Shown: positions 1-11,800 of the stretch, piece after piece
How positions within the stretch are numbered: the first letter of the stretch is position 1
Layout of the letters: every line of letters starts with the position of its first letter
The notes under the pieces: model-generated
Database searches by the model: none
Seen by the model: the letters and a program-made list of their open reading frames with translations, nothing else
Told to the model about the DNA's origin: nothing
Position numbers and translations under genes: made by a program
DNA from: Tolypocladium sp. Sup5 PDA-1
Lineage: Eukaryota > Ascomycota > Sordariomycetes > Hypocreales > Ophiocordycipitaceae
DNA length: 64,000 nucleotides
Assembly (NCBI GenBank): GCA_000750105.3
Contig: JPHH03000045.1
Span: forward strand, 186,001 to 250,000
Direction of reading: 5' to 3'

Positions 1-403
1 ATTTCATGGATATTATTGTCGAAGCCGGACAAGAATGGAGTGCACCGTAGCAGCGATGGTGCTTGAAAGAGGCTCGCAATAAGGTGGGCAAACATGATGT
101 CTTAGCCGGGACAGATTTACACATGTCTCAGCGCCGCCACCGACGAAATAAGAGCAAATGATGTAAATCCATGTCGTCTATGTGTCGTGGAACTGAGAAA
201 ATGGGCAGATGCTGCGTTGATTGAGGTCGACGAGAACCTGGCAGCACACGTGATGAATGTGGTCTAGGGTAGGTCGTGGATCCGCAGGAAAAACGCGACT
301 TCCAACTCACCTGAAGCCGTGCCCGACTTTGCAAACCTCACACCAACGTCCTGCTCATTGACAGGACGACAAACCACAACAGCTCACCTACTCTCCTATA
401 AAC
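1..403. other. Left-edge spacer and TAN1 upstream region
   Basis: No reading frame here has recognisable homology. The region lies directly upstream of the TAN1 start and should hold its promoter and 5' leader. It could also contain the end of a gene lying outside the window, but nothing in it shows that. Confidence 0.5.
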
Positions 404-1690
404 ATGGGTGAGGGCGCGCAAAAGAGGAAGCAAGGGCCAGGTGGTGCGAGCGGTGGTGGCCCTGCGTACAAGAGAAGCAAGGTGAGAGAGCAGCCACTCC
501 GTTTGACAGCCATCTTCGATGCAGTTCCCCGTGTCCACGGCAACCTGGGTCGCTAACCGGCGCTCTCTCGCAGGGCGGCAATGCTGGCAAGTGGAAGACG
601 CCGCATCAAAAGGTTAAAATGGCCGACAGGGTGGACATGGGCAATGCGCTCGACGTCGGGGACGAGGGCATCTGGGTCACGTTCGCCAGGGGCATGAGGA
701 CCAAGGCTGTGCGCGAGTTCAAGGAGCTGTGCGAGGAGGTACGTTGCGCCTACACGCACGGCGACACTTGACGCCTAGGCGGTGAGACATTGACCAGACC
801 CTGCATACAGTACGGTGAGAAGCTGTACGACATCAAGCCCACTCGCATGGAGGATGCGTCCGCAGGCGACGAGGACCAGGAGGACCGAGACATCGAAGCA
901 ACAATTCGGCAAGAGCTCAGCAGCATGAAGGAGTCGCAAAAGCCAAAGTCGAGACAGCTCTTCTCGCCCGTCCCGGCAAACCTCGAATGCCTCTTCTTCA
1001 TGAAGACAATGAAGCCCGTGCAGCCGGGAGCCTTCGTCCGCAAGATCTGCGAGGACGCCAGAGAATGCCCCGACCCGAGGCAGCGCAAGTGCAAGTACAT
1101 TAACCGGCTGACGCCCGTATTCGACACGGACAAGGCAACAGAAAAGGGCATTGCCAGGGTGGCACGGACGGTGCTGTCGTCTTGGTTCGCCTTGATGGGT
1201 GAATCCGAGGAGGAAGCGAGCAAGACGACTGTCGAGCCGCCGGCAGACGAGTCTACCCCGGCATATACAGTACGTTGTTCCCGAAGGCAAAGCTGCCAGT
1301 CTGGCTGGGAGCTGTCGACTGACGTTGCCCTCTCGTAGTACGCAATCCGGCACAATGTACGAAACCACACCGCCTTCAAGTCGGACGAGGTCATCAAGAA
1401 AATTGCGAGTCTCGTCGACCCGAAGCACAAGGTCAATCTCGGAAATCCGGACAAGGTTATACTGGTGGAGATATTCCAGGTAAGAAGATGAAGATGCGCC
1501 CCGCCTCGCGTCACCACCCGCGAGCCTCGTTTACTGACCAGCCAAGCTATTCTGTGGCATCTCGGTCGTTGATGGCAAGGAGTGGGAGGCGCTCAAGAAG
1601 TACAACGTCAATGCCCTCTACGGAATGTCACCAGAGGAGAAGAAAGGCGGCGGCGCTCAGAAGACAGAGGAGGGGGCCGGAGAATCGTGA
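404..1690 (+). CDS. TAN1: tRNA acetyltransferase adaptor TAN1 (THUMP domain)
   Basis: TAN1/THUMPD1 proteins bind tRNA through a THUMP domain and help the Kre33/NAT10 acetyltransferase make N4-acetylcytidine at position 12 of tRNA-Ser and tRNA-Leu. I read five exons: 404-481, 574-738, 811-1269, 1339-1479 and 1547-1690. All four introns are GT...AG and phase 0, giving 328 residues. The N-terminus is Lys/Gly-rich (MGEGAQKRKQG). The central part carries family-like stretches such as LFFMKTMKPVQP, CKYINRLTPV and the THUMP end NPDKVILVEIFQLFCGISVV near residues 240-290. The tail is Lys/Glu-rich and poorly conserved. The start is the first ATG of an exon whose frame joins all later exons. The last acceptor (AAG at 1546) is weak, but it is the one that keeps the conserved CGISVV block in frame. 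Confidence 0.9.
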
Positions 1691-2511
1691 GCGCGAGACA
1701 GCGGCCACAACATGGGATAACTGGGCAGTCCTTATCAGTCGCATCACGACAGCGCGGCCATGCCGAGTGGACCGCTACTTGGTCTACCACCGTGGTAGGG
1801 TTTACAACCAGCCAAGGCTTGGGCTTCGTGTTGGTGTTGGACGACAACAAGCTGGCGGGACGTGGAAGAAGAAAGAGAAGATGAAGCGGTCGGGAATAGC
1901 CATGCGTCGGGGGATACACGAGACGCAAAAGTCCCCGGCTAGATGACATCTGTACGAATGAGCCGCCACAGTCGCACAGGGGCATGCACGGGATGTTGCC
2001 TGTGCCTGCGGGCACAAGAGGCTCGGTGAGCGTTCAGGGGGCGAGGAATCAAGACGGGGCAAACTGCGCCGGCAAATGGAGGCGGCAGTGCTTCTGGACT
2101 GCCCTTGCTTCGACGTGGACTGCTCCGACGACGGCCTTGGGCCTTGCAAGTGCCGAGAGTCGACGAGACTCGTCTTCTGTGAGCAGCGAAGCGTTGGTGG
2201 CTTCGGCTGGAGTTGGAGTTGAGACGGGGCCACGGCGGCGGCGGTGGTGCCGCCTGCCCATCAACTTGATCAACATGCATGTTGCGTAGACCACTCCGTA
2301 CCAATAAAGGCAAAACGTGCTCCCATCAAGGTCCGCAATCCTCTAGGGCATCGGGCCTCGGGTCGGTGTTGGATGCTTGCTCCGGCCAGCTTGGACTGAT
2401 GACTGACGCCAGACGGCCAGATGGACGGACGGCCCATGCCCGACGTGCGCTGGCTGGTACGTAGCGGAATGCAACACTGGGTGATCCGTACTCGTACATA
2501 CGCACAGCTGG

Positions 2512-2590
2512 CAGTTGACAGTTGACAGTTGACAGTTGACAGTTGACAGTTGACAGTTGACAGTTGACAGTTGACATTTGACATTTGACA
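2512..2590. repeat. Heptanucleotide tandem repeat (CAGTTGA)n
   Basis: There are nine perfect head-to-tail copies of CAGTTGA (2512-2574), followed by two CATTTGA variants (2575-2588). The unit is not a multiple of three, so the array runs through all frames and creates spurious open frames on the minus strand. It lies far from both neighbouring genes. Confidence 0.97.
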
Positions 2591-3829
2591 ATACAATGGA
2601 TGCTCGCGACACCTCTTCAAGGTGCCATCCCTGCCAATCTCCAAAACCCCCTGCAAGCCCCCACTCGCCTGTGGGACGCGGAATGCAGCCGCCGCAGCTC
2701 GCTTAAGACGGCCAATGGCGTTGTCGTGCCAGGCGTCACTGATACGTTGTCGCGGAGCGAGCATCGACGACATGCCTCTGGTAGTCTCCAATTCAGGCCT
2801 ACGAGTACTACGAGGTACCTAGCCTTAGATATCTCGTGGGCACTCCGTACGGACTACGGACTACGTAGGCGCTTCGCACATGCTACGAATACCTTGCCCT
2901 TGCCGTACAGTCGCGTCGCCAAATGCCGGCGAGTGTACGGATACGGTATTTCGGTAGTACGTAGTACATAAGGCAGGTAAGGTTCATAATGCCATTGGCA
3001 TCCATCGGCCTCGCCTACCCTGGCGAAGCTCGCACCACTCGGGCTGCCGTGGCTGGCTTCCATGATGACCTCGTCGGGGCAAACGGCCCCGGGAGCCGAC
3101 CGATGTCGACGTCTGCCAACCGCACAGCAGGCCCCAGAGCCTCCTCGCCAGCATGCGACCTCGCTTGACAAGGGCCAATGACGGGGATTTGCCTTCGCCT
3201 GCTCCGCAAGGGTGGCCCGTTGCGGGAACAAGCGAGCAGGCGGCTGCGACAGAAAAGTCACAAAACCCGCTTCTCCTTGCAGTCAAGCCTCCACGTTTAG
3301 CCTCGCAATTTGCTGCCATGGAGCCTCAAAAGATGGTGCTTGGACACGGCCGTGGCCGGAAGCAGAGGTGGTGAGAGGTGAGAACCTACAAGTACCTTAC
3401 GCGCCGACTCGCCTCCGCGGCCTCGCCGCAACCTTTTCGCGGAGGGGGGCCGCGGCCAACACCATCGAGCTCGGACGCGGCTAACAGGCACGGTTTCTAC
3501 TCGTACTCGTAAACCTGAATCCCACACGCGTGGAAATGGATTGTCTCTGTTCGCATCCACAAGAGACTTACTTACTCCTTACCCCGAGTAACTACTCCGT
3601 ACATGTGTTGAACCAGGCCACGGACAGACACATGCTTACACATGACACAACCTACCTACGCAACTTGGCAACAAGACAAGATGCACTGTTGGCGGCTTTA
3701 TTGAAAACCCCCTCCCAGACGGCGAGGGCCATGATTCAACTCCACCGCGCTTCTACCAACAAGTACTCCGTACACCAGAGCAGGCTGTCCGGCACCGAGT
3801 GTCGCCAATCCGCTCGACTGACGGCCTTG

Positions 3830-3924
3830 CCTACCTACCTACCTACCTACCTAGGTACCTCTCGTACCTTTCTTACACGCCTACCTACCTAAGGTAGGTA
3901 GGTAGGTAGGTAGGTAGGTAGGTA
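3830..3924. repeat. Inverted CCTA / GGTA microsatellite
   Basis: Six CCTA units (3830-3853) are followed by a spacer containing GGTACC and a short CCTA stretch (3880-3890), then about eight GGTA units (3893-3924). The arms are complementary, so a single strand could fold into a long hairpin. Short CCTACCTA/TAGGTAGG tracts recur in other spacers of this window. Confidence 0.95.
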
Positions 3925-4665
3925 AGTAGTAGGTATTCTGCCGCTTCAAAGTCAGCTGTACCGAGTAGTGCCCCCCTCATCCACCGTTTATAAGGTGGAC
4001 TTGGCATGGAGGTCGTCGCTCCAAATCTCTCACACCTCCCCCTTCTCTCCTCCCTCCTCTGCTCTCTCGTCGACTCGTATGCAAGCCGGCGCAGAGCACA
4101 TTTCATTCAGCGGCCCCAGCCGTATGCAACCTGGCCCAGAGCTAGCTGCTGAGAATCGGCCTCTCTTCTTCATCGATGACCCACCCTGCCTCGGCCGCCG
4201 CGACCAACATCCCGTACCGTATCCGTACCTCGTCGTCCGTCCACCACCTCCCCATGACGAGAGCGTGCGGCAGTGGCAGCAGCAGCAGCAGCAGGGACAA
4301 GCGGTAAGCTCAAGCCGCTTCGGGCCAGCATCCGGACACGCCCTGAACAAAAGTGCGCATGACTTGTGACTGGTCGGCATGTCTCCAGACCCTCGCTGTC
4401 GTGTCATGACACCGCCCTCCCGAGCCATCCTTTCCTCAGGGGCCACCATCAAACCCAGGTTGCTTCCACCACCACCTGCCACTCCGATATAGAGCCGTGC
4501 GTCCCGCCTCTGTTGTGCTTTGCGCCGACCTCCTCCCCTGTACCCCCTCAACTGCCTCTAGTTGAGTCTCACCGCCGAGCCGTTGCCGTCCTGCACGTTT
4601 CGCAAAGCTGCAATATCCCACGCGGCGCACTCGTATCGGGCCCTGGACCGTGTGTCGCCACGCTC

Positions 4666-6075
4666 ATGGGCGGCGAGTCGCCAACGGGCGGCCTTCGAGC
4701 TCTTATCAGCTCTGCGGCCCCCGAGTTTGCCATTGAGAACCTGGAGATGGTCCCGTCTACCAAACCCTACGTCCACTACTTCGCCACAGCCCCCGACGAG
4801 GATAGTCTCATGCTATCACTCTTGCCGCGAACAACGAGGCTTCTTCGATCCGAGTATCTCCCCATCACGTCCGAGGCTGTTCTCCTCCGCTGGCTCACCG
4901 GTCCCACCAATGAGCCCTGTCCAGCAGTACATGCGGGCGACACTGAGCCGGACGAAACGGACCTCGCTGCCGGGAGCGAAAATGGCACCAAGCGCCGGAT
5001 TTTGCGTCGCACCAAGGGTCTTCCACTCCTACAGTTCCTCCCCAGGCTGATAAAACATGGTTCAGCCACGCACGTCGGCTGCCGCAACGAGTATCTCCTG
5101 ACCCAGCCGGTCGTGGGCACGACTGTTGCAGCCCTGTCACGTCCACTCAACCGAGCGGAGCGAAAGCACGTTGACTTCCAGGTTGGCCAGCTGCTGCGAC
5201 GAATTTCATACCAGCTATCGCCCAATGGCAAATTTGGCACGGCAGTCGGCATATTGTCCCCGAACCCAGCTGCCCCAGGCTCGTCATGGAACCGGGCAGT
5301 CACGCCCGATCTTAGCTCTCGCCATGATCGATGGTCAGACGCCTTCCGGTATATGTTGGAATCGACCCTGCGCGATGCCGAAGATTTCAACGTCACAATT
5401 CCCTACGATGCGATTAGAGATCACGTCAGCCGCTTCAGGCACTTTCTGGATGCCGTGACGAGTCCCTGCTTGGTAGCAATCGATGCCGGTGAAGACACGA
5501 ACACGCTTGTTTCTCCAGTCACTCGCAGCCCTGTTCAAGAGGGCGGCTGGGGACTACCAGGAGATCGGCCCCCCGAACACGACAAGAGCGGGCACGGTGA
5601 CGATACTCTTGATGCGAATGAAAGCGCGGAAGCCATAGCGCGAGCAGAGGGACCCATGCAAGTCACGGGGATTCGAGAATGGAGCAACTGCGTCTTCGGA
5701 GACCCGCTCTTCGCTTCTGTATTGAGCCGAAGGGCCAGCTCAGAAATCTGGGATGGATTCAAAAGTGCGCTTTGGGAGAACGGCCTCGAGGTCTTTGGTG
5801 CGCAGCCCGATCCCGTGGAGGATCCGCGAAACGCAGAAAGTCGCCGCCTTCTCTATGAGTGCTACCACGCTGCGACAGCGATAGTACGGGAATACTACCG
5901 TCGGTGCAGTGACAGTGATGATAGAGAGATGCCTGCGCGGAAAAGGCTCACCCAAGCGCTTCGGAAGCTGGACAATATGGACGACATCGGTAAAGAACGA
6001 CGGCCGCATCCAACCGGCGAAGTGTCTCCGGCAAAGCGGCCGAAGATCGATGATGAAGACGGCGCCGGGAAGTGA
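4666..6075 (+). CDS. APH/choline-kinase-like protein with altered catalytic motifs
   Basis: This is a 469-residue single-exon protein whose middle resembles the fungal aminoglycoside-phosphotransferase (APH) superfamily. There is a substrate/nucleotide-loop region NEYLLTQPVVGTTVAAL (about residues 143-160), a helix block around QVGQLLRRISY, the segment LVAIDAGEDTN (residues 269-279) where the HxDxxxxN catalytic loop should be, and TGIREWSNCVFGDPL (residues 334-348) matching the usual (I)IDWExAxxGDP block. The catalytic-loop His is Ala, the loop spacing is off by one, and the metal-binding Asp is Glu338, so activity is doubtful. The C-terminus is basic with AKRPKIDDED, a possible nuclear signal. 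The frame is open for 100 codons upstream (to ATG 4366). I chose ATG 4666 because similarity-like sequence begins just after it. The substrate is unknown. Confidence 0.7.
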   Translation: MGGESPTGGLRALISSAAPEFAIENLEMVPSTKPYVHYFATAPDEDSLMLSLLPRTTRLLRSEYLPITSEAVLLRWLTGPTNEPCPAVHAGDTEPDETDLAAGSENGTKRRILRRTKGLPLLQFLPRLIKHGSATHVGCRNEYLLTQPVVGTTVAALSRPLNRAERKHVDFQVGQLLRRISYQLSPNGKFGTAVGILSPNPAAPGSSWNRAVTPDLSSRHDRWSDAFRYMLESTLRDAEDFNVTIPYDAIRDHVSRFRHFLDAVTSPCLVAIDAGEDTNTLVSPVTRSPVQEGGWGLPGDRPPEHDKSGHGDDTLDANESAEAIARAEGPMQVTGIREWSNCVFGDPLFASVLSRRASSEIWDGFKSALWENGLEVFGAQPDPVEDPRNAESRRLLYECYHAATAIVREYYRRCSDSDDREMPARKRLTQALRKLDNMDDIGKERRPHPTGEVSPAKRPKIDDEDGAGK

Positions 6076-6198
6076 GCAAGTAGCTATGGACGTAAAGGGT
6101 GACACGGCGCTGAGCACATGTATGTAGGCGTTTAACCAGCAGGTCCGCCCCTTGATAGATAGCAGGAATACGATCATTCCAACATTGGCTTGTTCTCG

Positions 6199-8213
6199 TC
6201 ATGGTCGTTCATCCCGTGCGCCAGTTTCTTTGTGCTCCTCGTCGTCGTCGTGGTGTCCGTCGTCCTCGTCTCTCGGGAGCTGAAAGCCCATCATTCCGAG
6301 GAGGTTTCCCGTTGGCCCGGCCATGCCCGCCTGACTCTTGAAGCTCTCCAACAGATTGCGGGCCAAGTTGTAGTCAATGTCGACCTCGTCATCGCCGTCT
6401 TCATCTGCAGCCTGACGCGCCTGACGCCCCTCTGTGTCGGCAGCCTTGGCTTTGCTGGTCAAGGCAGGTTGCTTGTCGGCAGGGGCGTCAAGCTTTAGCG
6501 CTCCGTGCTGTCGGAGTTCAGCCTCCATTTGAGATGAGAGCTCTTGAATCCGGGTTTGCTCTTCATCCAGCGTGCTCGCTGCTGGCTCGCAAAGCCCCAC
6601 TTTGCTCTTCCCTTTGGGGTAGGCAGATGGTTGGGGACCCGCCGCGGGAAGGCCCATCATTTCGCGCATCATCCGTGAGAAAGCCGCCTCATCGAAACTG
6701 ACCTCCTTGTCCTCAAATTCGCTGTCCTCCTCGTCAGTGCCATCCGCTTGCTCTTCGTCGTCGTCTTCTTCGTCGTCGTCGTCATCACCATCGTCATCGT
6801 CATCGTCATCGTCCATGTCCATGTGTTCAAGTTCCGCACCGTCCAGACCCGCGGTTTCGTCGTTTAGAAAGGCTTCGAATCGTGAAACAATCTTTCTGAG
6901 GCCGGCCTGAGTCTGGGCGTCGCCAAATCCCAAATTTGTCTTGCTGGTTCCACGGCCTCCTTTACCGTCTAGTTCCCGCTCGAAGTCCTGGTAGTTGATA
7001 TCCATCCACGTTTCGTCATCGTCGCGGTGGCAATCCTCCCACCGCTCCATCTCTTCATTCGTAGGTAGAGCAGCATCGCCGTCCTCCACAAGATCTTCTA
7101 GCATGATTGCGACTTCTCGGACAACCCTACTCTTGCTCTTGTCTGCATTTACAGCAAGCATCTCGAAGCCACATGTCAGTTTCATGCCTGTCTCCAGCCT
7201 AGCCACGGCCTTGTCATTGGACGATGGTGCTTGAAGAGCCTTTTGCCACCTCGGCGGCGGCTCGAAGCGCTGCGATTTGAGTTGTGCAAAGAGCACCCTG
7301 CTGAACCGCACACTTGTGGTGACCAGGTCTTCTGGTGGGAATATGAGTGGTCCCGTCGTAGCCATGATTGGCTTCAGGACAACAGGGTCCCTAAGATAGA
7401 AAGCTTCCACTGCTGGGGAAACCGACTTTGGCAGTGAGTGTAGGAGAAAGGCAAGCATTCGCGGCATAGTGATGATCGAATAGTGCGCAGAGTTGGCGAT
7501 CTGTGCTGGGTACTTGTCAAGCCTGTAGAATGCCTCGGCCTCGATGAAAGAGGAATGCACGAGGGCATCAGATTTGGATGCGAGGAAATCGACCGCCTGG
7601 GGCAGGGAAATCGACCGAGACCGAGTGGACTGCGCGTCATCGTCATTGGATGGAATTATGAAAAGCATTCCATGGCGAATCCAAACACGGTTCTGGTCCA
7701 TTTCTGGACTCAACCACTTGGGGAGCACGCTGGCAGCCTCGACTAGGAGAAACTCCCCATCAGTATCGACGACTCGGGCCCAAAGAGTGGGATGAGATTT
7801 GGTCAACTCTCGCAGGATGTAGACGATAAGCCACTCGTCCTCGACGGCATCACCGTAGTCAGCCATGCCGTGAAGGTATCGCAGACCTTTTCGTCGACGC
7901 GGTCAGATATGGCTCCGTTCAGAGGGCGGCCTTGAAGAAAGCCAGGGCAGTACGCACCTTGCTCGGTTTCCAGCTCGAGCTGAAAGTCATCGCGCTGCCA
8001 AATGTAGTCTTTGGTCAACGTCTGAGCGAGCTGAACTGCGGCCCGGCGTAGAGCCTCCAGTTGGAGGAGAGTTTTTCGAGCGTCGGTCTCCTCATCGAGT
8101 AGGAAGAGGAAGTACTCGACGCAGTTCTCAGATAGTTGGCGTTCGAATCCATCCGAGGAAGCAAAGCTGCTTTGGCCCTCGCCGAGGAGGTCTCCCCCTG
8201 GCATGATGGCCAA
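6199..8213 (-). CDS. ECD: Ecdysoneless/SGT1-family regulator
   Basis: Homolog of the ecdysoneless family (human ECD; fungal 'SGT1', named from complementation of yeast gcr2 and unrelated to the Skp1-binding SGT1). The family is linked to transcription of glycolytic genes, cell-cycle control and Prp8-dependent splicing. There are two exons, 8213-7958 and 7886-6199, with a 71-nt intron starting GTGCGT. Splicing restores the family block LRYLHGMADYGDAVEDEW, giving 647 residues. Other family marks are an N-terminal ENCVEYFLF, KDYIWQRDDFQLE and VWIRHGMLFIIP. Around residues 440-475 there is a very acidic run of Asp/Glu (6740-6820), then a conserved C-terminal region with YNLARNLLESFKSQ. ATG 8204 is an alternative start. 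It shares a 644-bp divergent promoter region with SMC6. Confidence 0.9.
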
Positions 8214-8857
8214 ACAATGCGGTCCAACCTCTAATCCACTACCGTGCCTCGTGCCCTTTGTAGAAGCAGACAGGAATGCAGCGGAAGCGGGCTGGGTACT
8301 TTATGCGTGTATTGCAGACCCGCTCGAGTCGCGTTGTACGTACGAAGCAGATAAAGTACGAAGTAGCCGGCGGCCGAGCTGGAGAATGTCACCAGCGACG
8401 ACGTTGGATTTTTCTCCCCTTCATTGTGTACCTAGGTCCACGGGTTGCTGTTACGTCATTGGGTAGGTCGCTAGCACAAGACGCTGGGTGCCTGGCAGGT
8501 GCCGAGGGGCAACTCTAGGCCCCTCCAAGTCCCTGGAAGTTGGAACTACTGTACAGAACTCACTGTCCATGGCACCTGACCACGTTGGGCCTCTGTGGGC
8601 AGCGAGTTGAGCGTGAGTGAACTCGCCCCACTAATGCCTTGTAGCGCGTCTTTCGTGCGTGACACGTCCATCTCTCCCGTCTCCTTACTTCCCACTCAGG
8701 TCGATGATACACACTGTCCTTCACCATCTCTGCTCTGAACTCCAGTCAGCAGCGAACCGTGCTGTCTAACCGCCAGCCGAGGCCAATCGCCATCGGATAC
8801 CGCGTGTTTTTGCGCGCCGTATGGCCATAGTGACCGTCAACCGAGCCTCTCTTTGTC
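8214..8857. promoter_or_regulatory. Divergent promoter region between ECD and SMC6
   Basis: This gene-free region separates the start codons of two divergently transcribed genes, so it must contain both promoters. A GTACGTACGAAG stretch lies near 8337, and a pyrimidine-rich stretch near 8670-8700 is typical of fungal core promoters. No factor-binding site can be assigned with confidence. Confidence 0.6.
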
Positions 8858-11800
8858 ATGGCGCCCGTCAAGCGCACCAGGCGTGTCGTTGACGCCGACG
8901 ACGATGACGGACTTGTCGACGTGCAAGAGGCCCGCTCCTCCCTCGCCCGCGATGCGCAGTCGGTGAGTTATTCTCCTGCTACGGCTCACGCCTTGCCGTC
9001 TGACTCCGCAGCTCAGAGAAAACGAGTTCGAATGTCTCTGGACGAAGTAACCGAAGAAACCCCCCCAGCGCCCCAGCGCGATGAAAATCCCAGCTCGGAA
9101 GATGAGGATGAAGACGGTTCCCATGCGCCCGACTCCCCTCCTCAAACCCAATACGAAATTATGAGAGACGCAGGCTTTCGGCACCTGCAAGACACGGACA
9201 AGGACGACCTGCAAGCCACGCAGAAGCTCAAGCGTCGGCCGACGAATCTCGGCGACAACATGGTTGCTGAAAGCGGCATCATCGAGAGCATCACATGTTG
9301 CAACTTCATGTGCCATGAACGCCTGCACGTCGAACTCGGGCCCCTGATCAACTTCGTCGTGGGCGAGAACGGCAGCGGTAAAAGTGCAGTCCTGACCGCG
9401 CTGACGCTTTGTCTGGGCGGCAAAGCTAGCGATACCAATCGAGGCGGAAGCCTCAAGTCCTTCGTCAAAGAGGGGCAAGAACAAGGCAGCCTTGTCGTCA
9501 AGATCAAGAATGCCGGTACCGATGCCTACCAGCACGACATATACGGTGACAGCATCGTCGTCGAGCGCCACTTCTCCAAGTCCGGTAGCAGCGGCTTCAA
9601 GATCAAGAGTGAGCGGGGACGCATCATTTCGACCAAGAAGCAAGAAGTCGACGAGATATCGGAATGGTACGCGCTGCAGATGGGGAACCCCCTAACAGTG
9701 CTGTCGCAGGACAATGCCCGGCAGTTTCTCAACTCTGCGACGCCTGCGCAAAAGTACAAGTACTTTGTATCTGGTGTGCAGCTGGAACAACTGGACAACG
9801 ATTACAAAATGTCCCAGGACACACTGGACAAAACCCTGATCCTCCGAGACGACCTCGATGAGAAGATAGGCTACGTCAAAAAGGAAATGGATGATGCTCA
9901 GAGGCTGGCAGAGACTGTCCAGAAGAACAATACCCTACGCGAGAAGGCTCGGCTTTACCGGAATCAATTAGTTTGGTCGCAAGTGGTTGAACAGGAGCAG
10001 GAACTCGAGCGTCGCGGCAACGAGCTACGCAACCGAGACCAGCGTATCCTGCAGGCAGAATCCGAGTGCGAAGAGTTGACCCACGCCCTCCTTGACGTCG
10101 AGGAAAAGCTGGAGCGGGTGAAAGCAAACCGTGAGAACCTCCGCGATGGGCAAGGCTCCTTTGAAGAGAAAGTATCTGCGGCGGAGGCAGCTTACAACTC
10201 AGCGAAGAAGGACTTGATCGAGCTGCACCGAGAGGAGAGAGACGCCTTTGGCCGTCTCAAGGCAGCAAAGGCTGACATAGCGGCCTGCGAGGCGAAAATT
10301 CGAGAGGAGGAGCAGCGCCTGGACGAGTCAACCGGCTCGGCCCGTGCCGAAAAGGAAGCTGAGCTGTCCGAAGCGACTGCTCGGGAGAAGAATCTGACCG
10401 AGCAAATCTCCGAGGATGCTAAGCAGCTGCCCATGTTTCAGTCGAGGCTCGCCGACGCAGAGCAGACCTTTAAAAAACAGCAGAACTTGCGAGAACTCAA
10501 GCGAAAGGACATCTTGGCCGCTGAGCAGGGCGTTCGAGACCTCGAAGGAAACACTGGCTCGGCGTACGCTGTGTTTGATCGTGACATGACCAGCCTTGTC
10601 AAGGTCGTGGCAAGTGACGGAGGGTTCGAGCACAAACCGATCGGCCCCCTGGGTGCCCACATCAAGCTGCTCAAACCAGAGTGGTCCGGCATTCTGGAAA
10701 AGACCCTTGGCGAGGCTTTGAACGCGTTTGTAGTAAGAAGCAAGCGAGACCAGTCACGCCTTTCGGACTTGATTCGGAAGATTGCGATGAAGAGGCCGCC
10801 TCCCATCTACATTGCGTACGGCGGACAAATCGACACGAGAAATCAAGAGCCAGACAACGAGTTTGGGACAATATTGCGAGTGCTGGAATTCGACGACGAC
10901 CTGATCCGATCGCAACTGGTCATCAACAACCAAATAGAGAAGGTCATACTGGTCGAAGGGCGCCTGGACGCGGAACGGATCATGATTGACAATAGCCCGC
11001 CTCGCAATGTCGCGGCATGCATTTGCTTTCATGATGGCCGGGGAAAGCGGGGTCAGGGCTTGCGAATCACGAACCGGTTCGGAACTATAGGAACGACCCC
11101 GATCATCCCGAGTGGCCAGCGACCAAGAATGCAGACCGACTCGGGTCGGCAGCTGGCGCTGCAGAAGGAGAATCTCAAGCAGCTTGGGCTGGAGCTGAGG
11201 GAGTTGATCGGCGAGCAGCGCACGGCGGACCAGGCATTGCAAAGGTGCAAGTCGGAACTCGAGGCTCATCGCAGGGGGAGCCCGACGTTGAGCAATGACC
11301 TCCGTCGAACGCAGGCTGATGTCGAGCGCATACAGATGGAATTGGACGCCTTCGAAGGCGTTGATGACCGTCTAGTCGTCCTACGATCTGAGCTAGATGC
11401 AAAACGGGCAGAAGAGTCCCAGCTCGGCAACCAGTATGGCAACATGAAGCTGGCGAAGCCTGATTTAAACGCAAAGGTCGAGGAGGCCAAACGGAACCTG
11501 GACGCCGAGAGAGACGAAGGAAAGGATTTCCAGGGCAAGGTTAGCAAAGCCGAGGAAAAGATCAAGACCCAGGAGACGTTGAGGCGCATTACCGTGTCAA
11601 AGAAAAACAATGCGTTCGAGAGACTGGATATGGAAAGGGGGGAACGAAGCCGGGCGGAAGTCAAGCGTCACGAGAAGGCAAATGAGGTGCAGGACTTCAT
11701 CCGCCAAGCCGAAGGAGTGGCTCCGGGGCGCGTTCACATTCCCGAGGGCGAGGATTACAGAAGCATCGAAAAAAAGTATGAAAAGATCGGCGAGCAGCTG

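Larger units (their letters stand above)
1691..4665. other. 3-kb spacer between TAN1 and the APH-like gene
   Basis: No coding region is supported. The open frames are short, overlap on both strands, and several are translations of tandem repeats. The spacer contains the 7-bp tandem array (2512-2590), the CCTA/GGTA inverted microsatellite (3830-3924) and several ACTCCGTA-type motifs, for example near 2846, 3594 and 3766. A CT-rich stretch near 4030-4070 and a CAG run near 4278-4292 precede the next gene. Confidence 0.6.

Noticed and set aside
2512..2590. Possible CRISPR array
   Set aside because: The units are adjacent without spacers, and CRISPR is not expected in a eukaryotic nuclear genome.
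3830..3924. Telomere-like or subtelomeric repeat
   Set aside because: Fungal telomeres are usually TTAGGG; CCTA/GGTA tetramers here are inverted and internal.
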